A DNA stretch of 64,000 nucleotides, taken from NCBI GenBank assembly GCA_015075405.1, contig JABTUK010000004.1, positions 372,001 to 436,000 of the forward strand, written 5' to 3'. Of this stretch, positions 45,574 through 54,181 are shown piece by piece; within the stretch, counting starts at the first letter, position 1; each line of letters starts with the position of its first letter. The position numbers and the translations under genes were made by a program. The notes beneath the pieces were generated by a model. That model was not told the origin of the DNA, did no database searches, and was given only the letters and a program-made list of their open reading frames with translations. Source of the stretch: Anaerolineales bacterium (GTDB taxonomy: Bacteria; Chloroflexota; Anaerolineae; 4572-78; J111).

Positions 45574-46728
45574 TTATGATGGCCTATCTATGGCCTGGCC
45601 AAAGCGTTTGCCAAACTCAACTAAAAAGCCCAGAGCGCGTTGGACATCGGGGTCTTGCAGCGCCCGGAATGCGCCCATCAGGCCAATTGGCTTGGGTTCA
45701 ACCTGGTTGGCCTCGTAGCTGTCCACCAGAGCATTACCGGCTTGACCGACAATGCCGACTGTTTTAGGCGCAAAGACGCCGGAATTCATGAGCGCCTCAA
45801 ACTCTCTGGAGGTCAGGATAGTTTCCAGCCGGGTGGCGACATCGGTCAAGGCGGGCAGCATGGACGTGATTTGAGGCAGCATGTTGACCAATTGCGGCAG
45901 CATCGCCGCCAATTGCGGCAAAGCCAGGGCTAAGTTTTCCAGCAATTTAGGCTCGTTGGCCGGGGCCAGCCCGCGAATCTCATGCACGCCGTTGGCGACG
46001 CTGTCAATGACGGTGTCGCTGCGCTGCAAAAAGCCGTCAAGAGAGGTCAACATAAAGGCGGCCAAACCCAGGTTGTCTAAAAGTTTATCCAGAGCTTCAG
46101 AGGTATCAGGGTCGTCAAGACGGCGAGTTAATTCCAGCAAGCGGGGCAATGAATGAGTCAATTGGGGCAGCGCATCCACCAGCTCCGGTAAGGACTCGGA
46201 GAGCGCCGCTGCCGTCTTGGAGACATCCAGATTGCCGAGAGGCGCGGCAGTTCGCATTTCCTGAATCCCGTCGGCGACGCTCTCGATGACGGTGTCGCTG
46301 CGCTGCAAAAAACCATCAAGAGAGTTCAGCGTAAAGGCGACCAGTTCAATCTTGTTCAAAATTTGGTCAAGGGCCTGGGATGTGTCTGGGTCATCGAGAC
46401 GCCGGGTTAATTCCAGGAGGCGGGGCAAGGTGTGGGTAATTTGGGGCAGCGCATCTATCAGCGGGGGCAGCGACTCGGCCATCACGGCGGCTGTTTTTTG
46501 CATGTCCAGGTTGCTGGCCGGAACCGCCGTCCGCAAATCGTGAACCCCGGCCGAAACGTTATCCATAATTTCATCGCCCCGGCGCAAAAAGCCATCCAGT
46601 GAATTGACGGTGAGGGCGATAACATCCAGCTTATCAAGAATTTGCAGCAAAATTTCGGCGGTGTGGGGGTCGCTTAAACGCTGGTGCAGGCGCTCTTGAG
46701 GGGTAGCTAAGGCAACACCGTTGGTCAT
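45574..46728 (-). CDS. DUF1641 protein with triplicated ~105-residue repeat, hydrogenase locus
   Basis: From the ATG at 46728 (AAGGAGG upstream) the product has 384 residues. Three tandem repeats of about 100-107 residues fill positions 30-300, each with LDxxxLxAFTLNSLDGFLQRSDTVI, a SVADGIQEMR stretch and LPQLTHSLPRLLELTRRLDDPDTS. The third ends in heptads LPQLAAMLPQLVNMLPQITSMLPAL. The last 45 residues (PKPIGLMGAFRALQDPDVQRALGFLVEFGKRFG) are the DUF1641 signature. It is all-helical and amphipathic, with no true transmembrane segment. In Mycobacterium the membrane-associated scaffold HucM is, as I recall, encoded directly upstream of hucS, the same relative position. An analogous stalk or quinone-access role is inferred. 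Confidence 0.85.
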   Translation of the reverse strand: MTNGVALATPQERLHQRLSDPHTAEILLQILDKLDVIALTVNSLDGFLRRGDEIMDNVSAGVHDLRTAVPASNLDMQKTAAVMAESLPPLIDALPQITHTLPRLLELTRRLDDPDTSQALDQILNKIELVAFTLNSLDGFLQRSDTVIESVADGIQEMRTAAPLGNLDVSKTAAALSESLPELVDALPQLTHSLPRLLELTRRLDDPDTSEALDKLLDNLGLAAFMLTSLDGFLQRSDTVIDSVANGVHEIRGLAPANEPKLLENLALALPQLAAMLPQLVNMLPQITSMLPALTDVATRLETILTSREFEALMNSGVFAPKTVGIVGQAGNALVDSYEANQVEPKPIGLMGAFRALQDPDVQRALGFLVEFGKRFGQAIDRPS

Positions 46729-46792
46729 TTTTCCTCCTTGAATCTTTTTCGCCAACTTTGGCGGCAAGCAAGTGTTAAAGGGTTTCTACTTT

Positions 46793-47461
46793 CTATAAGC
46801 CCTGATTCTTACGTTGATTGACCAAAAAATCAAGCCACTCTTTCATGCCCTGCCCGGTTTTGGCCGACGTTTCCAGGATAGGGACACCCGGACAAACTGC
46901 CTGAATATTGGCGTGAGCTTCGGCCCGATTGAATTCGGCGGCAACAGCCAAATCAAGTTTGGTGATAACGGCCAGGTTGGCCGAATTGAACATGGGCGGA
47001 TACTTCAGAGGCTTGTCTTCCCCTTCCGTCACCGACAGCAGCACCACGCGCATGGCCTCGCCCAAATCATAGTTGGAAGGGCAGACCAGATTGCCCACAT
47101 TCTCGATAAACAGGAAATCCAACGTGGCTAAATCCCAGCCTTCCAGGTGGCTGGCAATCATCTGGGCTTCCAGATGACACATCCCGGCAGTGACAATTTG
47201 GCGCACCGGCGCGCCGCTGCGGGCTAATCGGCGGGCGTCGTTCTCGGTAGCCAAATCACCCACCAGGGCGGCCACACCAAAGCCTGCTTCAACCAGCATG
47301 CTCAGGGTGCGCTCCAGAAAGGTGGTTTTGCCCGTGCCGGGGCTGGAAACCAGGTTGACCCCATAAACGCCGGCAGTTTCAAAACGGCGGCGCAGGTCTT
47401 GGGCCAGACGCTCGTTTTTGTCCAGAAGGCCCTGGTGAATGTCCAACGTGCGAGAAGTCAC
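46793..47461 (-). CDS. hypB: Hydrogenase nickel-incorporation GTPase HypB
   Basis: HypB is the GTPase that, with HypA, loads nickel into the large subunit. The 222-residue protein shows NLVSSPGTGKTTFLERTL (P-loop), GDLATENDARRL, a CHLEAQM metal region, FIENVGNLVCPSNYDLGE, and ITKLDLA (NKxD-like). A GTG at 47461 overlaps the hypA stop (GTGA) and gives the usual RTLDIHQGLLDKNERLA start; the frame further upstream lies inside hypA. There is no His-rich nickel-storage region. Confidence 0.95.
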   Translation of the reverse strand: MTSRTLDIHQGLLDKNERLAQDLRRRFETAGVYGVNLVSSPGTGKTTFLERTLSMLVEAGFGVAALVGDLATENDARRLARSGAPVRQIVTAGMCHLEAQMIASHLEGWDLATLDFLFIENVGNLVCPSNYDLGEAMRVVLLSVTEGEDKPLKYPPMFNSANLAVITKLDLAVAAEFNRAEAHANIQAVCPGVPILETSAKTGQGMKEWLDFLVNQRKNQGL

Positions 47462-47805
47462 TCGGAATACTCCAAAGAGACGATTTCCAACTCTTTGCCC
47501 TGCACAATGCGGGCGCTTGGCTGGTTGCATTTGGGGCAGCGAAATTGCTGGATGCCGGGCAACTGGCTTTCAACTTCACACTGCGGGCAATACAGGATGA
47601 CGGGCAGTTCTTCAATATCCAGGCGCGACCCGGCCAGGATGGTGTTTTCAATCACTACGTCGTAACTGAACAAGAGAGCCTCTTTGACCACGCCGGACAG
47701 CGCGCCCAGGCGTAAGCGGACAGCCTCAACTTTTTTGGCCTTGACTTCCAGGGCGGCCTGGCTGGCAATTTCAACCAGGCTATGGGCGATGGATAATTCG
47801 TGCAT
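47458..47805 (-). CDS. hypA: Hydrogenase nickel-insertion protein HypA
   Basis: The 115-residue protein starts MHELSIAHSLVEIA (N-terminal Ni ligands Met1-His2-Glu3) and has the Zn site CPQC...CPKC (about residues 73-96). The rest (VEAVRLRLGALSGVVKEALLFSYDVV) is family-typical. It is the first gene of the hydrogenase locus and overlaps hypB by four bases. Confidence 0.97.
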   Translation of the reverse strand: MHELSIAHSLVEIASQAALEVKAKKVEAVRLRLGALSGVVKEALLFSYDVVIENTILAGSRLDIEELPVILYCPQCEVESQLPGIQQFRCPKCNQPSARIVQGKELEIVSLEYSE

Positions 47806-47827
47806 CGGCAGAGTAAACTACCATAGC

Positions 47828-47926
47828 CTGTCATTTCGAGGCCAGAGACCGAGAAATCCCTGGGGTTTGGCGGGTCAGACGATTACTGAGGGATTTCTCG
47901 CTCCTGTCGTCGCTCAAAATGACATG
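47828..47926. repeat. CATGTCATTTCGA nested inverted repeat, copy 2 (in hypA leader)
   Basis: The 99-bp element has arms CTGTCATTTCGAG / TCAAAATGACATG and inner arms GAAATCCC / GGATTTCTCG. It lies between the promoter and the hypA ATG, so it should be part of the 5' untranslated RNA as a long hairpin. Confidence 0.8.
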
Positions 47927-47976
47927 TAGTCCGATAGATTTCGGGAATCTGGATGAGAAGGGGGGTTGATTTTCAG

Positions 47977-48005
47977 ATTATATGAGGAACAGCAGGGGTT
48001 TTCAA
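47977..48005 (-). promoter_or_regulatory. Promoter of the hydrogenase operon
   Basis: On the minus strand TTGAAA (48005-48000), a 17-nt spacer and TATAAT (47982-47977) make a near-consensus sigma70-type promoter. Transcription would start near 47970, about 165 nt before hypA. No other promoter of this quality was found in the 15-kb locus. Confidence 0.7.
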
Positions 48006-48027
48006 TAGCAGAAAATATGTATTTTTT

Positions 48028-48060
48028 AACCCTGGTTACTTCAAAACAGCAACCGGAGTT
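48028..48060. promoter_or_regulatory. Imperfect palindrome upstream of the hydrogenase promoter
   Basis: AACCCTGGTT (48028-48037) and AACCGGAGTT (48051-48060) are inverted with 8 of 10 positions matching. The centre is about 40 bp upstream of the -35. It could be an activator or repressor site; the regulator is unknown. Confidence 0.3.
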
Positions 48061-48106
48061 ATTTTAGGAGTGTTCACGAATCTAGGACAGGCTACCAATA
48101 ATGAAA

Positions 48107-48180
48107 AAGTAGCAAGGTAGCAGAGTAGCAGAGACGCATTACCCCTGTCTACCGTCTACTGTCTACCGTCTACTTTTTTC
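48107..48180. repeat. GTAGCAAGGTAGCAG and GTCTACCGTCTACT short repeats
   Basis: Two tandem tracts fill the spacer before the response-regulator stop. The first belongs to the GTAGCAAGG family (6203, 59797). The 47806-48180 spacer holds only repeats and the hydrogenase promoter. Confidence 0.65.
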
Positions 48181-48852
48181 TTAAGAGGAAGAATTGAGCG
48201 AGTCAGGCGGGCGTTTGAGGATAATCAGACCGCGTTTTACGGCCAGGCGGACCAGTTCCATCTGGTTGCGGACACCCATTTTTTGTAGAATATTGGCCCG
48301 GTGGCGGTTGGCCGTATGCGGGCTAATAGACATAATCTCGGCGATTTCGGTGGTGGTGTGGCCTTCGGCGATGAGTTGCAGCACTTCATGCTCGCGGGAG
48401 GTCAAAGGTGAGGCGATGGGTTCCATCTGTTGGTCTATTTGGGCCAGGTCAATTGCGGCGCTGACAAAACGCTGACCCTTGCTGATGGCCGTCAGCGCCT
48501 CAAACAACTCGTCATCCATCGAGTGCTTGAGAATGTAACCGTTGACGCCATCCTGCAAAGCCTGAACCACAAACTCCTGATCGTCGTACATGGACAGGAC
48601 GAGGATTTTTAGTTTGGGGTGCTTGTGGCGTAGGCGGCGAACGGCTTCCAGGCCATTGAGGCGGGGCATAGATAGATCGAGGATCATAATTTGGGCCGGG
48701 GTTTGATCGGCGCATTGCAAGGCTTCTTCGCCATTTTGGGCCTCGCAAACCACCTGATAGTGGCCTTCCATTTGCAGCAAGGCGGCCAGGCCACGCCGCA
48801 CAATATTGTGGTCATCGGCCAAAATAACGCTGATTGGATTGCCCTTGCCCAT
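48181..48852 (-). CDS. NarL/FixJ-type response regulator
   Basis: The 223-residue protein has a receiver domain (1-125; ILADDHNIVRRGL, phospho-acceptor Asp59 in ILDLSMPRLNG, conserved Lys in YILKHSMDDEL) and a C-terminal LuxR-type HTH (about 148-210; LTSREHEVLQLIAEGHTTTEIAEIMSISPHTANRHRANILQKMGVRNQMELVRLAVKRGL). It lies just downstream of a HisKA_3 histidine kinase and should be its partner. The targets are unknown. The hydrogenase promoter is nearby, but the gene ends towards it and nothing shows a regulatory link. Confidence 0.94.
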   Translation of the reverse strand: MGKGNPISVILADDHNIVRRGLAALLQMEGHYQVVCEAQNGEEALQCADQTPAQIMILDLSMPRLNGLEAVRRLRHKHPKLKILVLSMYDDQEFVVQALQDGVNGYILKHSMDDELFEALTAISKGQRFVSAAIDLAQIDQQMEPIASPLTSREHEVLQLIAEGHTTTEIAEIMSISPHTANRHRANILQKMGVRNQMELVRLAVKRGLIILKRPPDSLNSSS

Positions 48853-48880
48853 CGGTTATCCCCTTAAAAATAAGCGTGCC

Positions 48881-48936
48881 GGAGTCCAAAAGCGCAGCTT
48901 TTGCACCAGAATTCAAAAGCTGCGCTTTTGGACTCC
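48881..48936. repeat. Perfect 23-bp inverted repeat over the kinase stop codon
   Basis: Arms 48881-48903 and 48914-48936 are exact complements around a 10-nt loop. The kinase stop codon (48913-48915) is at the loop/right-arm border, so the last seven or so residues are encoded by the right arm. Confidence 0.85.
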
Positions 48937-50727
48937 ACTTTCGTTACTCCCGACCGAAGACGGCGCTTCAAGCTGATCGCCCCCTATCTCTGGCGGCAGC
49001 GGAATCGTCGCCGTAATCGTTGTCCCCGCGCCGGGTGTTGATTCAACGGTAAAGGCGCCGGCCACCATAATAACCCTTTCCCTCATTCCCAGCAAACCGA
49101 GTCCAGTCTGAGATATTTCTTTAAGGTCAAATCCCCGCCCGTCATCCCGCACTATCAGGTGGACCTGCCGCTCAGCGGCGGTCAGACTAATCCAAACCTG
49201 GCGGGCCTGGGCGTGGCGCAGGACGTTGGTCAAAGCCTCTTGCACCAACCGATAACAAACAGTCTCGACTTCCTGGGGCAAGCGGCGGGTCAGATTGCCC
49301 GTCTCGAAGTGGAAAAGCAAATCCGCCCGTTCCTGAAAGTCGCTGATACAACGGTTCAGCGCCACTTCCAGGCCCAACTCATCCAAAATAGGCGGGCGGA
49401 GGGTTTGAGCAATCTCTTTCAGGCGAGTCGTGGCTTCGTTCACCTGGCGGCGGAGGCGGTCTACTTCTTCGCGCAGGCTGGGAATTTCGGGCGGGATTTT
49501 GCGGGCCAGCACTTGCAAGCCAAATTTAATCCCGATGAGGGCCTGCCCGGCTTCGTCATGCAGTTCGCGGGCGATGCGCCGCCGTTCCTCTTCCAGCAGG
49601 GTCAGGTGTTGGGCCGCCAGCGCCTGCATCTGCCCGCGCTGGATTTTCAGTTCTTCCAGCAAGCGGGCGTTATAAATGGCAATGGCGCTGGAATTGGTCA
49701 GCGAGGTCAAAAAGTTGGCGTCGGACCAGGTGAACGGCTCGCGCCCGCTTCCCTTGTTATGCAGTTCGACAAAGCCCAGGACCTCTTCACGGGCATCCAT
49801 AATGGGGACACACAGGGCATTTTTTACCCCAAAGGCGGCCAGCATGTCCTGCTGGGCCAACTTGTCATGGCTGTAATCATTGGTCAGATAGGGGCACTGG
49901 TTGATAAAAACCCAGCCGGGTGTGCCCGCCTCTTCAAGAGGCAGCCAGTGGGCCTCAAATTCGTGCCAGCCGCCGGCCCGCCAGTAACCCTGAGTTACAA
50001 TGCCCGTTTCCGTCACCAGGCCGGTGATTCCGGCATCTGCGCCCAGAAATCCGGCGGCGTGTTCGACCAATTGGCGGGTCAACGCTTCCGGTTCCAGCCG
50101 CTTATTCAAACTGGCGCTGAAGGTCAGCAGACTTTCAAATGAGGTAATCCAGCGTTCCATCTGGTCGAACAGTTGGGCGCGTTCCAGGCCCGGCGCGGCC
50201 TGGAGGGCGATGGTTTGGACCAGGGTGACATCTTTTTCGGTAAAGGGCAGGCTTTGGCGGGGCCGGTGGGCTTCAATCACGCCCAGGGCAAACCCCTGGT
50301 GATTAAGAATAGGGACTGCCAGCACCGACCGGTCCGGGGACTCGGAAGCACTGGGGATATTTGAACCTAAATAGGGTCGTTTGTAAATCAAAACCCAGCC
50401 GGCCACGCCCTCGCCGGGCTGAAAGCGCAAATTGACCGGCTGGATGCGCCCATTTTGAGCCACCTGGTCAAACACCACCGCCTCATCGGCCACCGTCCCG
50501 ACCATGACTCGCTCGGCTTTCAGCAGTTCGGCCAGGTGTTCGGCCAACTGGCGGGTCAGTTCAACCCGGTTCGGCTCGTCCACAATGGTCCGCGCCACAG
50601 TTCGCAATAGAGCCATCTGGCGGGCCAAATCCTGGTTCTCGCGCCTCAGCCGCTCATTCTCGCGGCTGAGGTGATTGAGTTGTTCTGGCAAAGGGGGTGG
50701 TTCGCTCATGCAGTTTCGGCCGGACAA
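48913..50727 (-). CDS. GAF-GAF sensor histidine kinase (HisKA_3 type)
   Basis: The 604-residue cytoplasmic kinase starts with a coiled coil (about 10-45; LNHLSRENERLRRENQDLARQMALLR). Two GAF domains follow (about 50-190 and 205-355). The HisKA_3 dimerisation helix has RRRIARELHDEAGQALIGIKFGLQ (phospho-His in ELHDE), and the HATPase_c domain has DDGRGFDLKEISQTGLGLLGMRERV and a final GAGTTITATIPLP. There is no membrane segment, so the signal is intracellular; GAF domains could bind a ligand, haem or gas, but the sequence does not say which. The start could be 50709 instead. It precedes the NarL-type regulator. Confidence 0.93.
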   Translation of the reverse strand: MSGRNCMSEPPPLPEQLNHLSRENERLRRENQDLARQMALLRTVARTIVDEPNRVELTRQLAEHLAELLKAERVMVGTVADEAVVFDQVAQNGRIQPVNLRFQPGEGVAGWVLIYKRPYLGSNIPSASESPDRSVLAVPILNHQGFALGVIEAHRPRQSLPFTEKDVTLVQTIALQAAPGLERAQLFDQMERWITSFESLLTFSASLNKRLEPEALTRQLVEHAAGFLGADAGITGLVTETGIVTQGYWRAGGWHEFEAHWLPLEEAGTPGWVFINQCPYLTNDYSHDKLAQQDMLAAFGVKNALCVPIMDAREEVLGFVELHNKGSGREPFTWSDANFLTSLTNSSAIAIYNARLLEELKIQRGQMQALAAQHLTLLEEERRRIARELHDEAGQALIGIKFGLQVLARKIPPEIPSLREEVDRLRRQVNEATTRLKEIAQTLRPPILDELGLEVALNRCISDFQERADLLFHFETGNLTRRLPQEVETVCYRLVQEALTNVLRHAQARQVWISLTAAERQVHLIVRDDGRGFDLKEISQTGLGLLGMRERVIMVAGAFTVESTPGAGTTITATIPLPPEIGGDQLEAPSSVGSNESGVQKRSF

Positions 50728-50796
50728 GGGATGCGTTCATTTTAGTCCATCGGGCTGAAAGCGCCAAGCGCAGAGAATAAAAGAGAAAATTTCAGC

Positions 50797-52290
50797 TTAT
50801 ACAGCCACTCCAAGCCGCGCTAACACCCGATCCACCCGCTGCAATGTTTTCTCCCGGCCCAGAATAGCCAACGTTTCAAACAGCGGTGGGGCGACCATTT
50901 TACCGCAGACAGCAACCCGAATCGGCTGGAACATCTGGCCCGGTTTTATGCCCAGCGTTTGCGCTTCGGCGCGAAGGGCTTGATCGAGCGCATCATGGCT
51001 GAAATCGGTTTGAGCCAGGATGGCGCGAGCAGCCTGTAGAATTTTGGGCACATCGGCCAGGCTCATTTTTTGCGGGATTAGCAGGTTCAGGTCGTAGTCG
51101 GGCAGTTGGTCTACAAAAAAGAAGTCTACCCATTGGGGCGCATCGCTGAGGACGGTCAACCGTTCCCGGATGAGCGGGGTGATTTTGAGCATGGTTTCGC
51201 GGTCGGCGTTGATGCCGGCAGCGGTCACAAAAGGCAGCACGCGATCCGTTAAATTTTCAATTGGCAGATCACGGATGTAAAGGCCATTAAAGTGGTCAAG
51301 TTTGTCGTAGTTCCAGGCCGCCGGGGAAGGGTTGACCCGTTCCAGAGTAAAGCGCTCGATCAATTCCTCCCGGCTCATGATTTCGGTTTTGTCATCATAG
51401 CTCCAGCCTAGCAGGGCCAGATAATTAACCATGGCTTCGGGCAGATAGCCCTTCTCCTCAAAGGTACGCACAAAGACGGGCAGCAGCCGGCCATCGGGGG
51501 CGCGCTCTTCCCGTTTGCTCATTTTACCTTTGCCGGTCGGGTTGAGAATCAGCGGTAAGTGAGCCATGTGAGGCGGCTGCCAATCAAAGGCGTTATAGAG
51601 GTGGATGTGCAGCGGCAGACTATTGACCCACTCATCGCCGCGCAGGACGTGGCTAATCTCCATCAGGTGGTCGTCCACAATGTTGGCCAGATGATAGGTC
51701 GGAATGCCGTCGGATTTCATCATGACCGCGTCTTGTAGATGGGCATTTTGGAAGGTAATATCGCCCCGGATAAGATCATGCACCGTGATTTCGCCATCGA
51801 GCGGCAGCTTGAGGCGGATGGTGTGACTTTCACCCGCAGCCACACGTCGAGCGGCCTCGGCCGGGTCAAGATTACGGCAGAAGCGATCATAGCCGGACGA
51901 TAACCCCTGTTTCTGGCGCTCTTGCGAGGCGGCTTCGAGCCGTTCCGGGGTACAGAAGCAAGGATAAGCCCGGCTCTGCTCGACCAGTTGACGACAATAG
52001 TTTTGATAAATATCCAGCCGTTCGGTTTGAACATAGGGGCCGTAGTCTCCGCCGACTTGCGGGCCTTCATCCCACTCCAGGCCCAAATAGCGCAGTCCAT
52101 TGAGCAGCCAGGTCAGCGCGTCGGGATTGTAACGTTTCTGGTCGGTATCTTCGATACGTAAAATAAACGTTCCCTTATGGTGGCGGGCGAAGAGATAATT
52201 AAAAAGAGCCGTGCGCGCCCCCCCCACATGAAAATCGCCGGTGGGGCTGGGGGCATAGCGGACGCGTACCGGGCCGGAAGAGGTTGTCAT
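50797..52290 (-). CDS. gltX: Glutamyl-tRNA synthetase
   Basis: The enzyme charges tRNA-Glu (and possibly tRNA-Gln if GatCAB is present). The 497-residue class I synthetase shows RYAPSPTGDFHVGGARTALFNYLFAR (HIGH-type motif as HVGG), EDTDQKR, the central DDHLMEISHVLRGDEWVNSLPLH and GKMSKRE (KMSKS-type loop). An all-helical anticodon-binding domain occupies about 330-497. Length and motifs are normal. A GGATG-type site precedes the ATG. Confidence 0.97.
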   Translation of the reverse strand: MTTSSGPVRVRYAPSPTGDFHVGGARTALFNYLFARHHKGTFILRIEDTDQKRYNPDALTWLLNGLRYLGLEWDEGPQVGGDYGPYVQTERLDIYQNYCRQLVEQSRAYPCFCTPERLEAASQERQKQGLSSGYDRFCRNLDPAEAARRVAAGESHTIRLKLPLDGEITVHDLIRGDITFQNAHLQDAVMMKSDGIPTYHLANIVDDHLMEISHVLRGDEWVNSLPLHIHLYNAFDWQPPHMAHLPLILNPTGKGKMSKREERAPDGRLLPVFVRTFEEKGYLPEAMVNYLALLGWSYDDKTEIMSREELIERFTLERVNPSPAAWNYDKLDHFNGLYIRDLPIENLTDRVLPFVTAAGINADRETMLKITPLIRERLTVLSDAPQWVDFFFVDQLPDYDLNLLIPQKMSLADVPKILQAARAILAQTDFSHDALDQALRAEAQTLGIKPGQMFQPIRVAVCGKMVAPPLFETLAILGREKTLQRVDRVLARLGVAV

Positions 52291-52308
52291 TAATTTTCAT
52301 CCTTCAAG

Positions 52309-52340
52309 GAATGGCGAATAGGTGAATGGCGAATTTTCAT
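52309..52340. repeat. GAATGGCGAATAGGTGAATGG repeat
   Basis: A short GAATGGCGAAT tract lies before gltX; the family has a hairpin copy at 55160-55208. Confidence 0.55.
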
Positions 52341-52802
52341 TTACTGATTCGCTGATGCTTCGTGATCAAATAGAGCTTTGATATGAGGCAAATTTAAATA
52401 CCAAACAGAGAGAATTACCCCGCCAAGATAGGGAACAAGATTAAAAGCCAGGCTGCCGGGGGTATAATCATTGTTTGCCCACGGTGTGCCAGAAGTAAGC
52501 AAAGCTACAACGTAAAAAATAGCCCAGACTGCGATACAAACCATAAACAGGATTCGGCCCCAATGACGCCGGGTCCACAAGCCGTAGACACAGGCAGCAA
52601 AGGCCAGAGCCAGGAGCGCATTGAGGATAAAAATAACCCAAACCTGACCCTGGCTGACATTCTCATTACCTGATCCTACCACAGCCGATAAAAGCACCAG
52701 TCGGGCCAATGCCACCAAAACCAGCACCAGCGCCCAAAGCCCCAAAATTAAAATACCCCAGCTTCCCCACCGCCGCTCCACAAATGCAGACAACTCGCCC
52801 AT
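52341..52802 (-). CDS. Small four-helix membrane protein
   Basis: The 153-residue protein has four hydrophobic segments (about 15-40, 55-75, 85-105, 120-140) and a short charged C-terminus. A WTRRHWGRILFMVC loop between helices 2 and 3 recalls small DUF-type membrane proteins of Chloroflexota, but I cannot name a family. Its start overlaps the rodA stop (ATGA), so it is the last member of the min-rodA unit. Confidence 0.75.
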   Translation of the reverse strand: MGELSAFVERRWGSWGILILGLWALVLVLVALARLVLLSAVVGSGNENVSQGQVWVIFILNALLALAFAACVYGLWTRRHWGRILFMVCIAVWAIFYVVALLTSGTPWANNDYTPGSLAFNLVPYLGGVILSVWYLNLPHIKALFDHEASANQ

Positions 52803-53902
52803 CAGACCTCCTCGAAATCGAGAGCCTTACGGCGCATCAAGACGCTTTGCACCAGCCCGAGTGAAATTAAAAAGGCGATTAAAGAGCTGCCGCCATAGCT
52901 AACAAAGGGTAAGGGTGTACCCGTGACCGGCAGCAACCCCAAATTGACCCCCAGATTGACAAACGACTGAAAAAAGATCACCGCCGCCACGCCGATGCAG
53001 ATCAGCCGGCCAAAGGGGTCGCCGGTTAAATCGGAGGCCCGGATAATCCGCCAGATGAGGGCCAGGATGAGCGCAAATAGCAGGAGCGAACCCAACAGCC
53101 CCAGTTCCTCGCCAATGACTGAAAAAATGAAATCGGTGTGACGGACCCGCAAAAAGTGAAGCTGGTTTTGCGTGCCGATGCTGAAACCTTTGCCCAACAT
53201 GCCCCCAGAGCCGATGCTGATCAGAGCCTGTTGGATATTATAATAAGCATCCGGGTCACTCTGCGGGTCGAGGAACAACAAAAGCCGGTCTCGCTGATAA
53301 TCGGCCATGGTCAGCCAGACTATCGGGCTGGCAATGACTCCCGCCAACCCCAACAGCCCGACATGAAACCAATGCACCCCGGCCATCAAGGCCATGATAA
53401 ACCAGACAACTGCCACAATAATCGTTGTGCCCAGATCGGGTTGCAGATAAATAAGAATAATCGGTGGGACTACGATCATCAGCGAGAAGAGCAAATTCCG
53501 TAACTTATCCATTTGCCCATCTCGGTCAGCCAGAATTTTGGCCGTTACGATTACCACCACAATTTTAGCAATCTCGCTGGGCTGAACCGGAAAGAGGCGG
53601 AAGTCGAGCCAGCGCAGGGTGCCGGCGGTTAATTCGGCGGCGATAAACAGGGTTGCCAGCAGGCCCAACATGACCACATAGAGCAATTTGTAAAACGACG
53701 CATACCAACGATAATCAATCGCTGCGACCACCACCAGCAAAACCAGGCCAATTCCTGCGCGCGTCAACTGGGTCTGCCACAAATCGCGCAAATCCTCCTG
53801 ATTTTGATTGGCGCTGTAAATCATAATCACGCCGTATAAAATTAATAATGCTGCCAGTCCAACCAGCACCAGGTCGAACTGCCGCCAAATTCTGCGATCC
53901 AT
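52802..53902 (-). CDS. rodA: Rod-shape SEDS glycosyltransferase RodA
   Basis: RodA polymerises glycan strands with its cognate class B PBP during elongation. The 366-residue protein has about ten transmembrane helices and SEDS signatures: WLDFRLFPVQPSEIAKIVVVI, YLQPDLGTTIIV, HTDFIFSVIGEELGLLGS, and TGTPLPFVSYGGSSLIAFLISLGLVQSV. The matching PBP2 gene lies upstream in the same block. The ATG begins immediately after the minE stop codon. Confidence 0.96.
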   Translation of the reverse strand: MDRRIWRQFDLVLVGLAALLILYGVIMIYSANQNQEDLRDLWQTQLTRAGIGLVLLVVVAAIDYRWYASFYKLLYVVMLGLLATLFIAAELTAGTLRWLDFRLFPVQPSEIAKIVVVIVTAKILADRDGQMDKLRNLLFSLMIVVPPIILIYLQPDLGTTIIVAVVWFIMALMAGVHWFHVGLLGLAGVIASPIVWLTMADYQRDRLLLFLDPQSDPDAYYNIQQALISIGSGGMLGKGFSIGTQNQLHFLRVRHTDFIFSVIGEELGLLGSLLLFALILALIWRIIRASDLTGDPFGRLICIGVAAVIFFQSFVNLGVNLGLLPVTGTPLPFVSYGGSSLIAFLISLGLVQSVLMRRKALDFEEV

Positions 53903-54163
53903 TTACTTCTGCCGCGCTCCAACCACCGGAATATTGGCCGTCAGGCGGCTTTGGCGGGCGTTCTGAGTAAGCGAAATTTCCATGCCATCTCGGTCAATTT
54001 CCACATATTTTGAAATCACTTTAATCAACTCGTCTTTCAACTCATTCATCTTTTCCGAAGACAAATTGACCCGATCCTGGACCAAAACCAGGCGCAGGCG
54101 ATCTTTGGCAATATCCCGACTCGACGGTTCTCCTCGCCCCAGCAGCCGATTGAGCAGATGCAT
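53903..54163 (-). CDS. minE: Cell-division topological specificity factor MinE
   Basis: MinE stimulates the MinD ATPase and drives Min oscillation or localisation. The 86-residue protein has the amphipathic N-terminus (MHLLNRLLGRG), the anti-MinCD segment (SRDIAKDRLRLVLVQDRVNLSSEKMNELKDELIKVISKYVEIDRDGMEISL) and a C-terminal beta strand for dimerisation. It follows minD. Confidence 0.95.
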   Translation of the reverse strand: MHLLNRLLGRGEPSSRDIAKDRLRLVLVQDRVNLSSEKMNELKDELIKVISKYVEIDRDGMEISLTQNARQSRLTANIPVVGARQK

Positions 54164-54181
54164 AAGCCCGACTCCCGCGCC

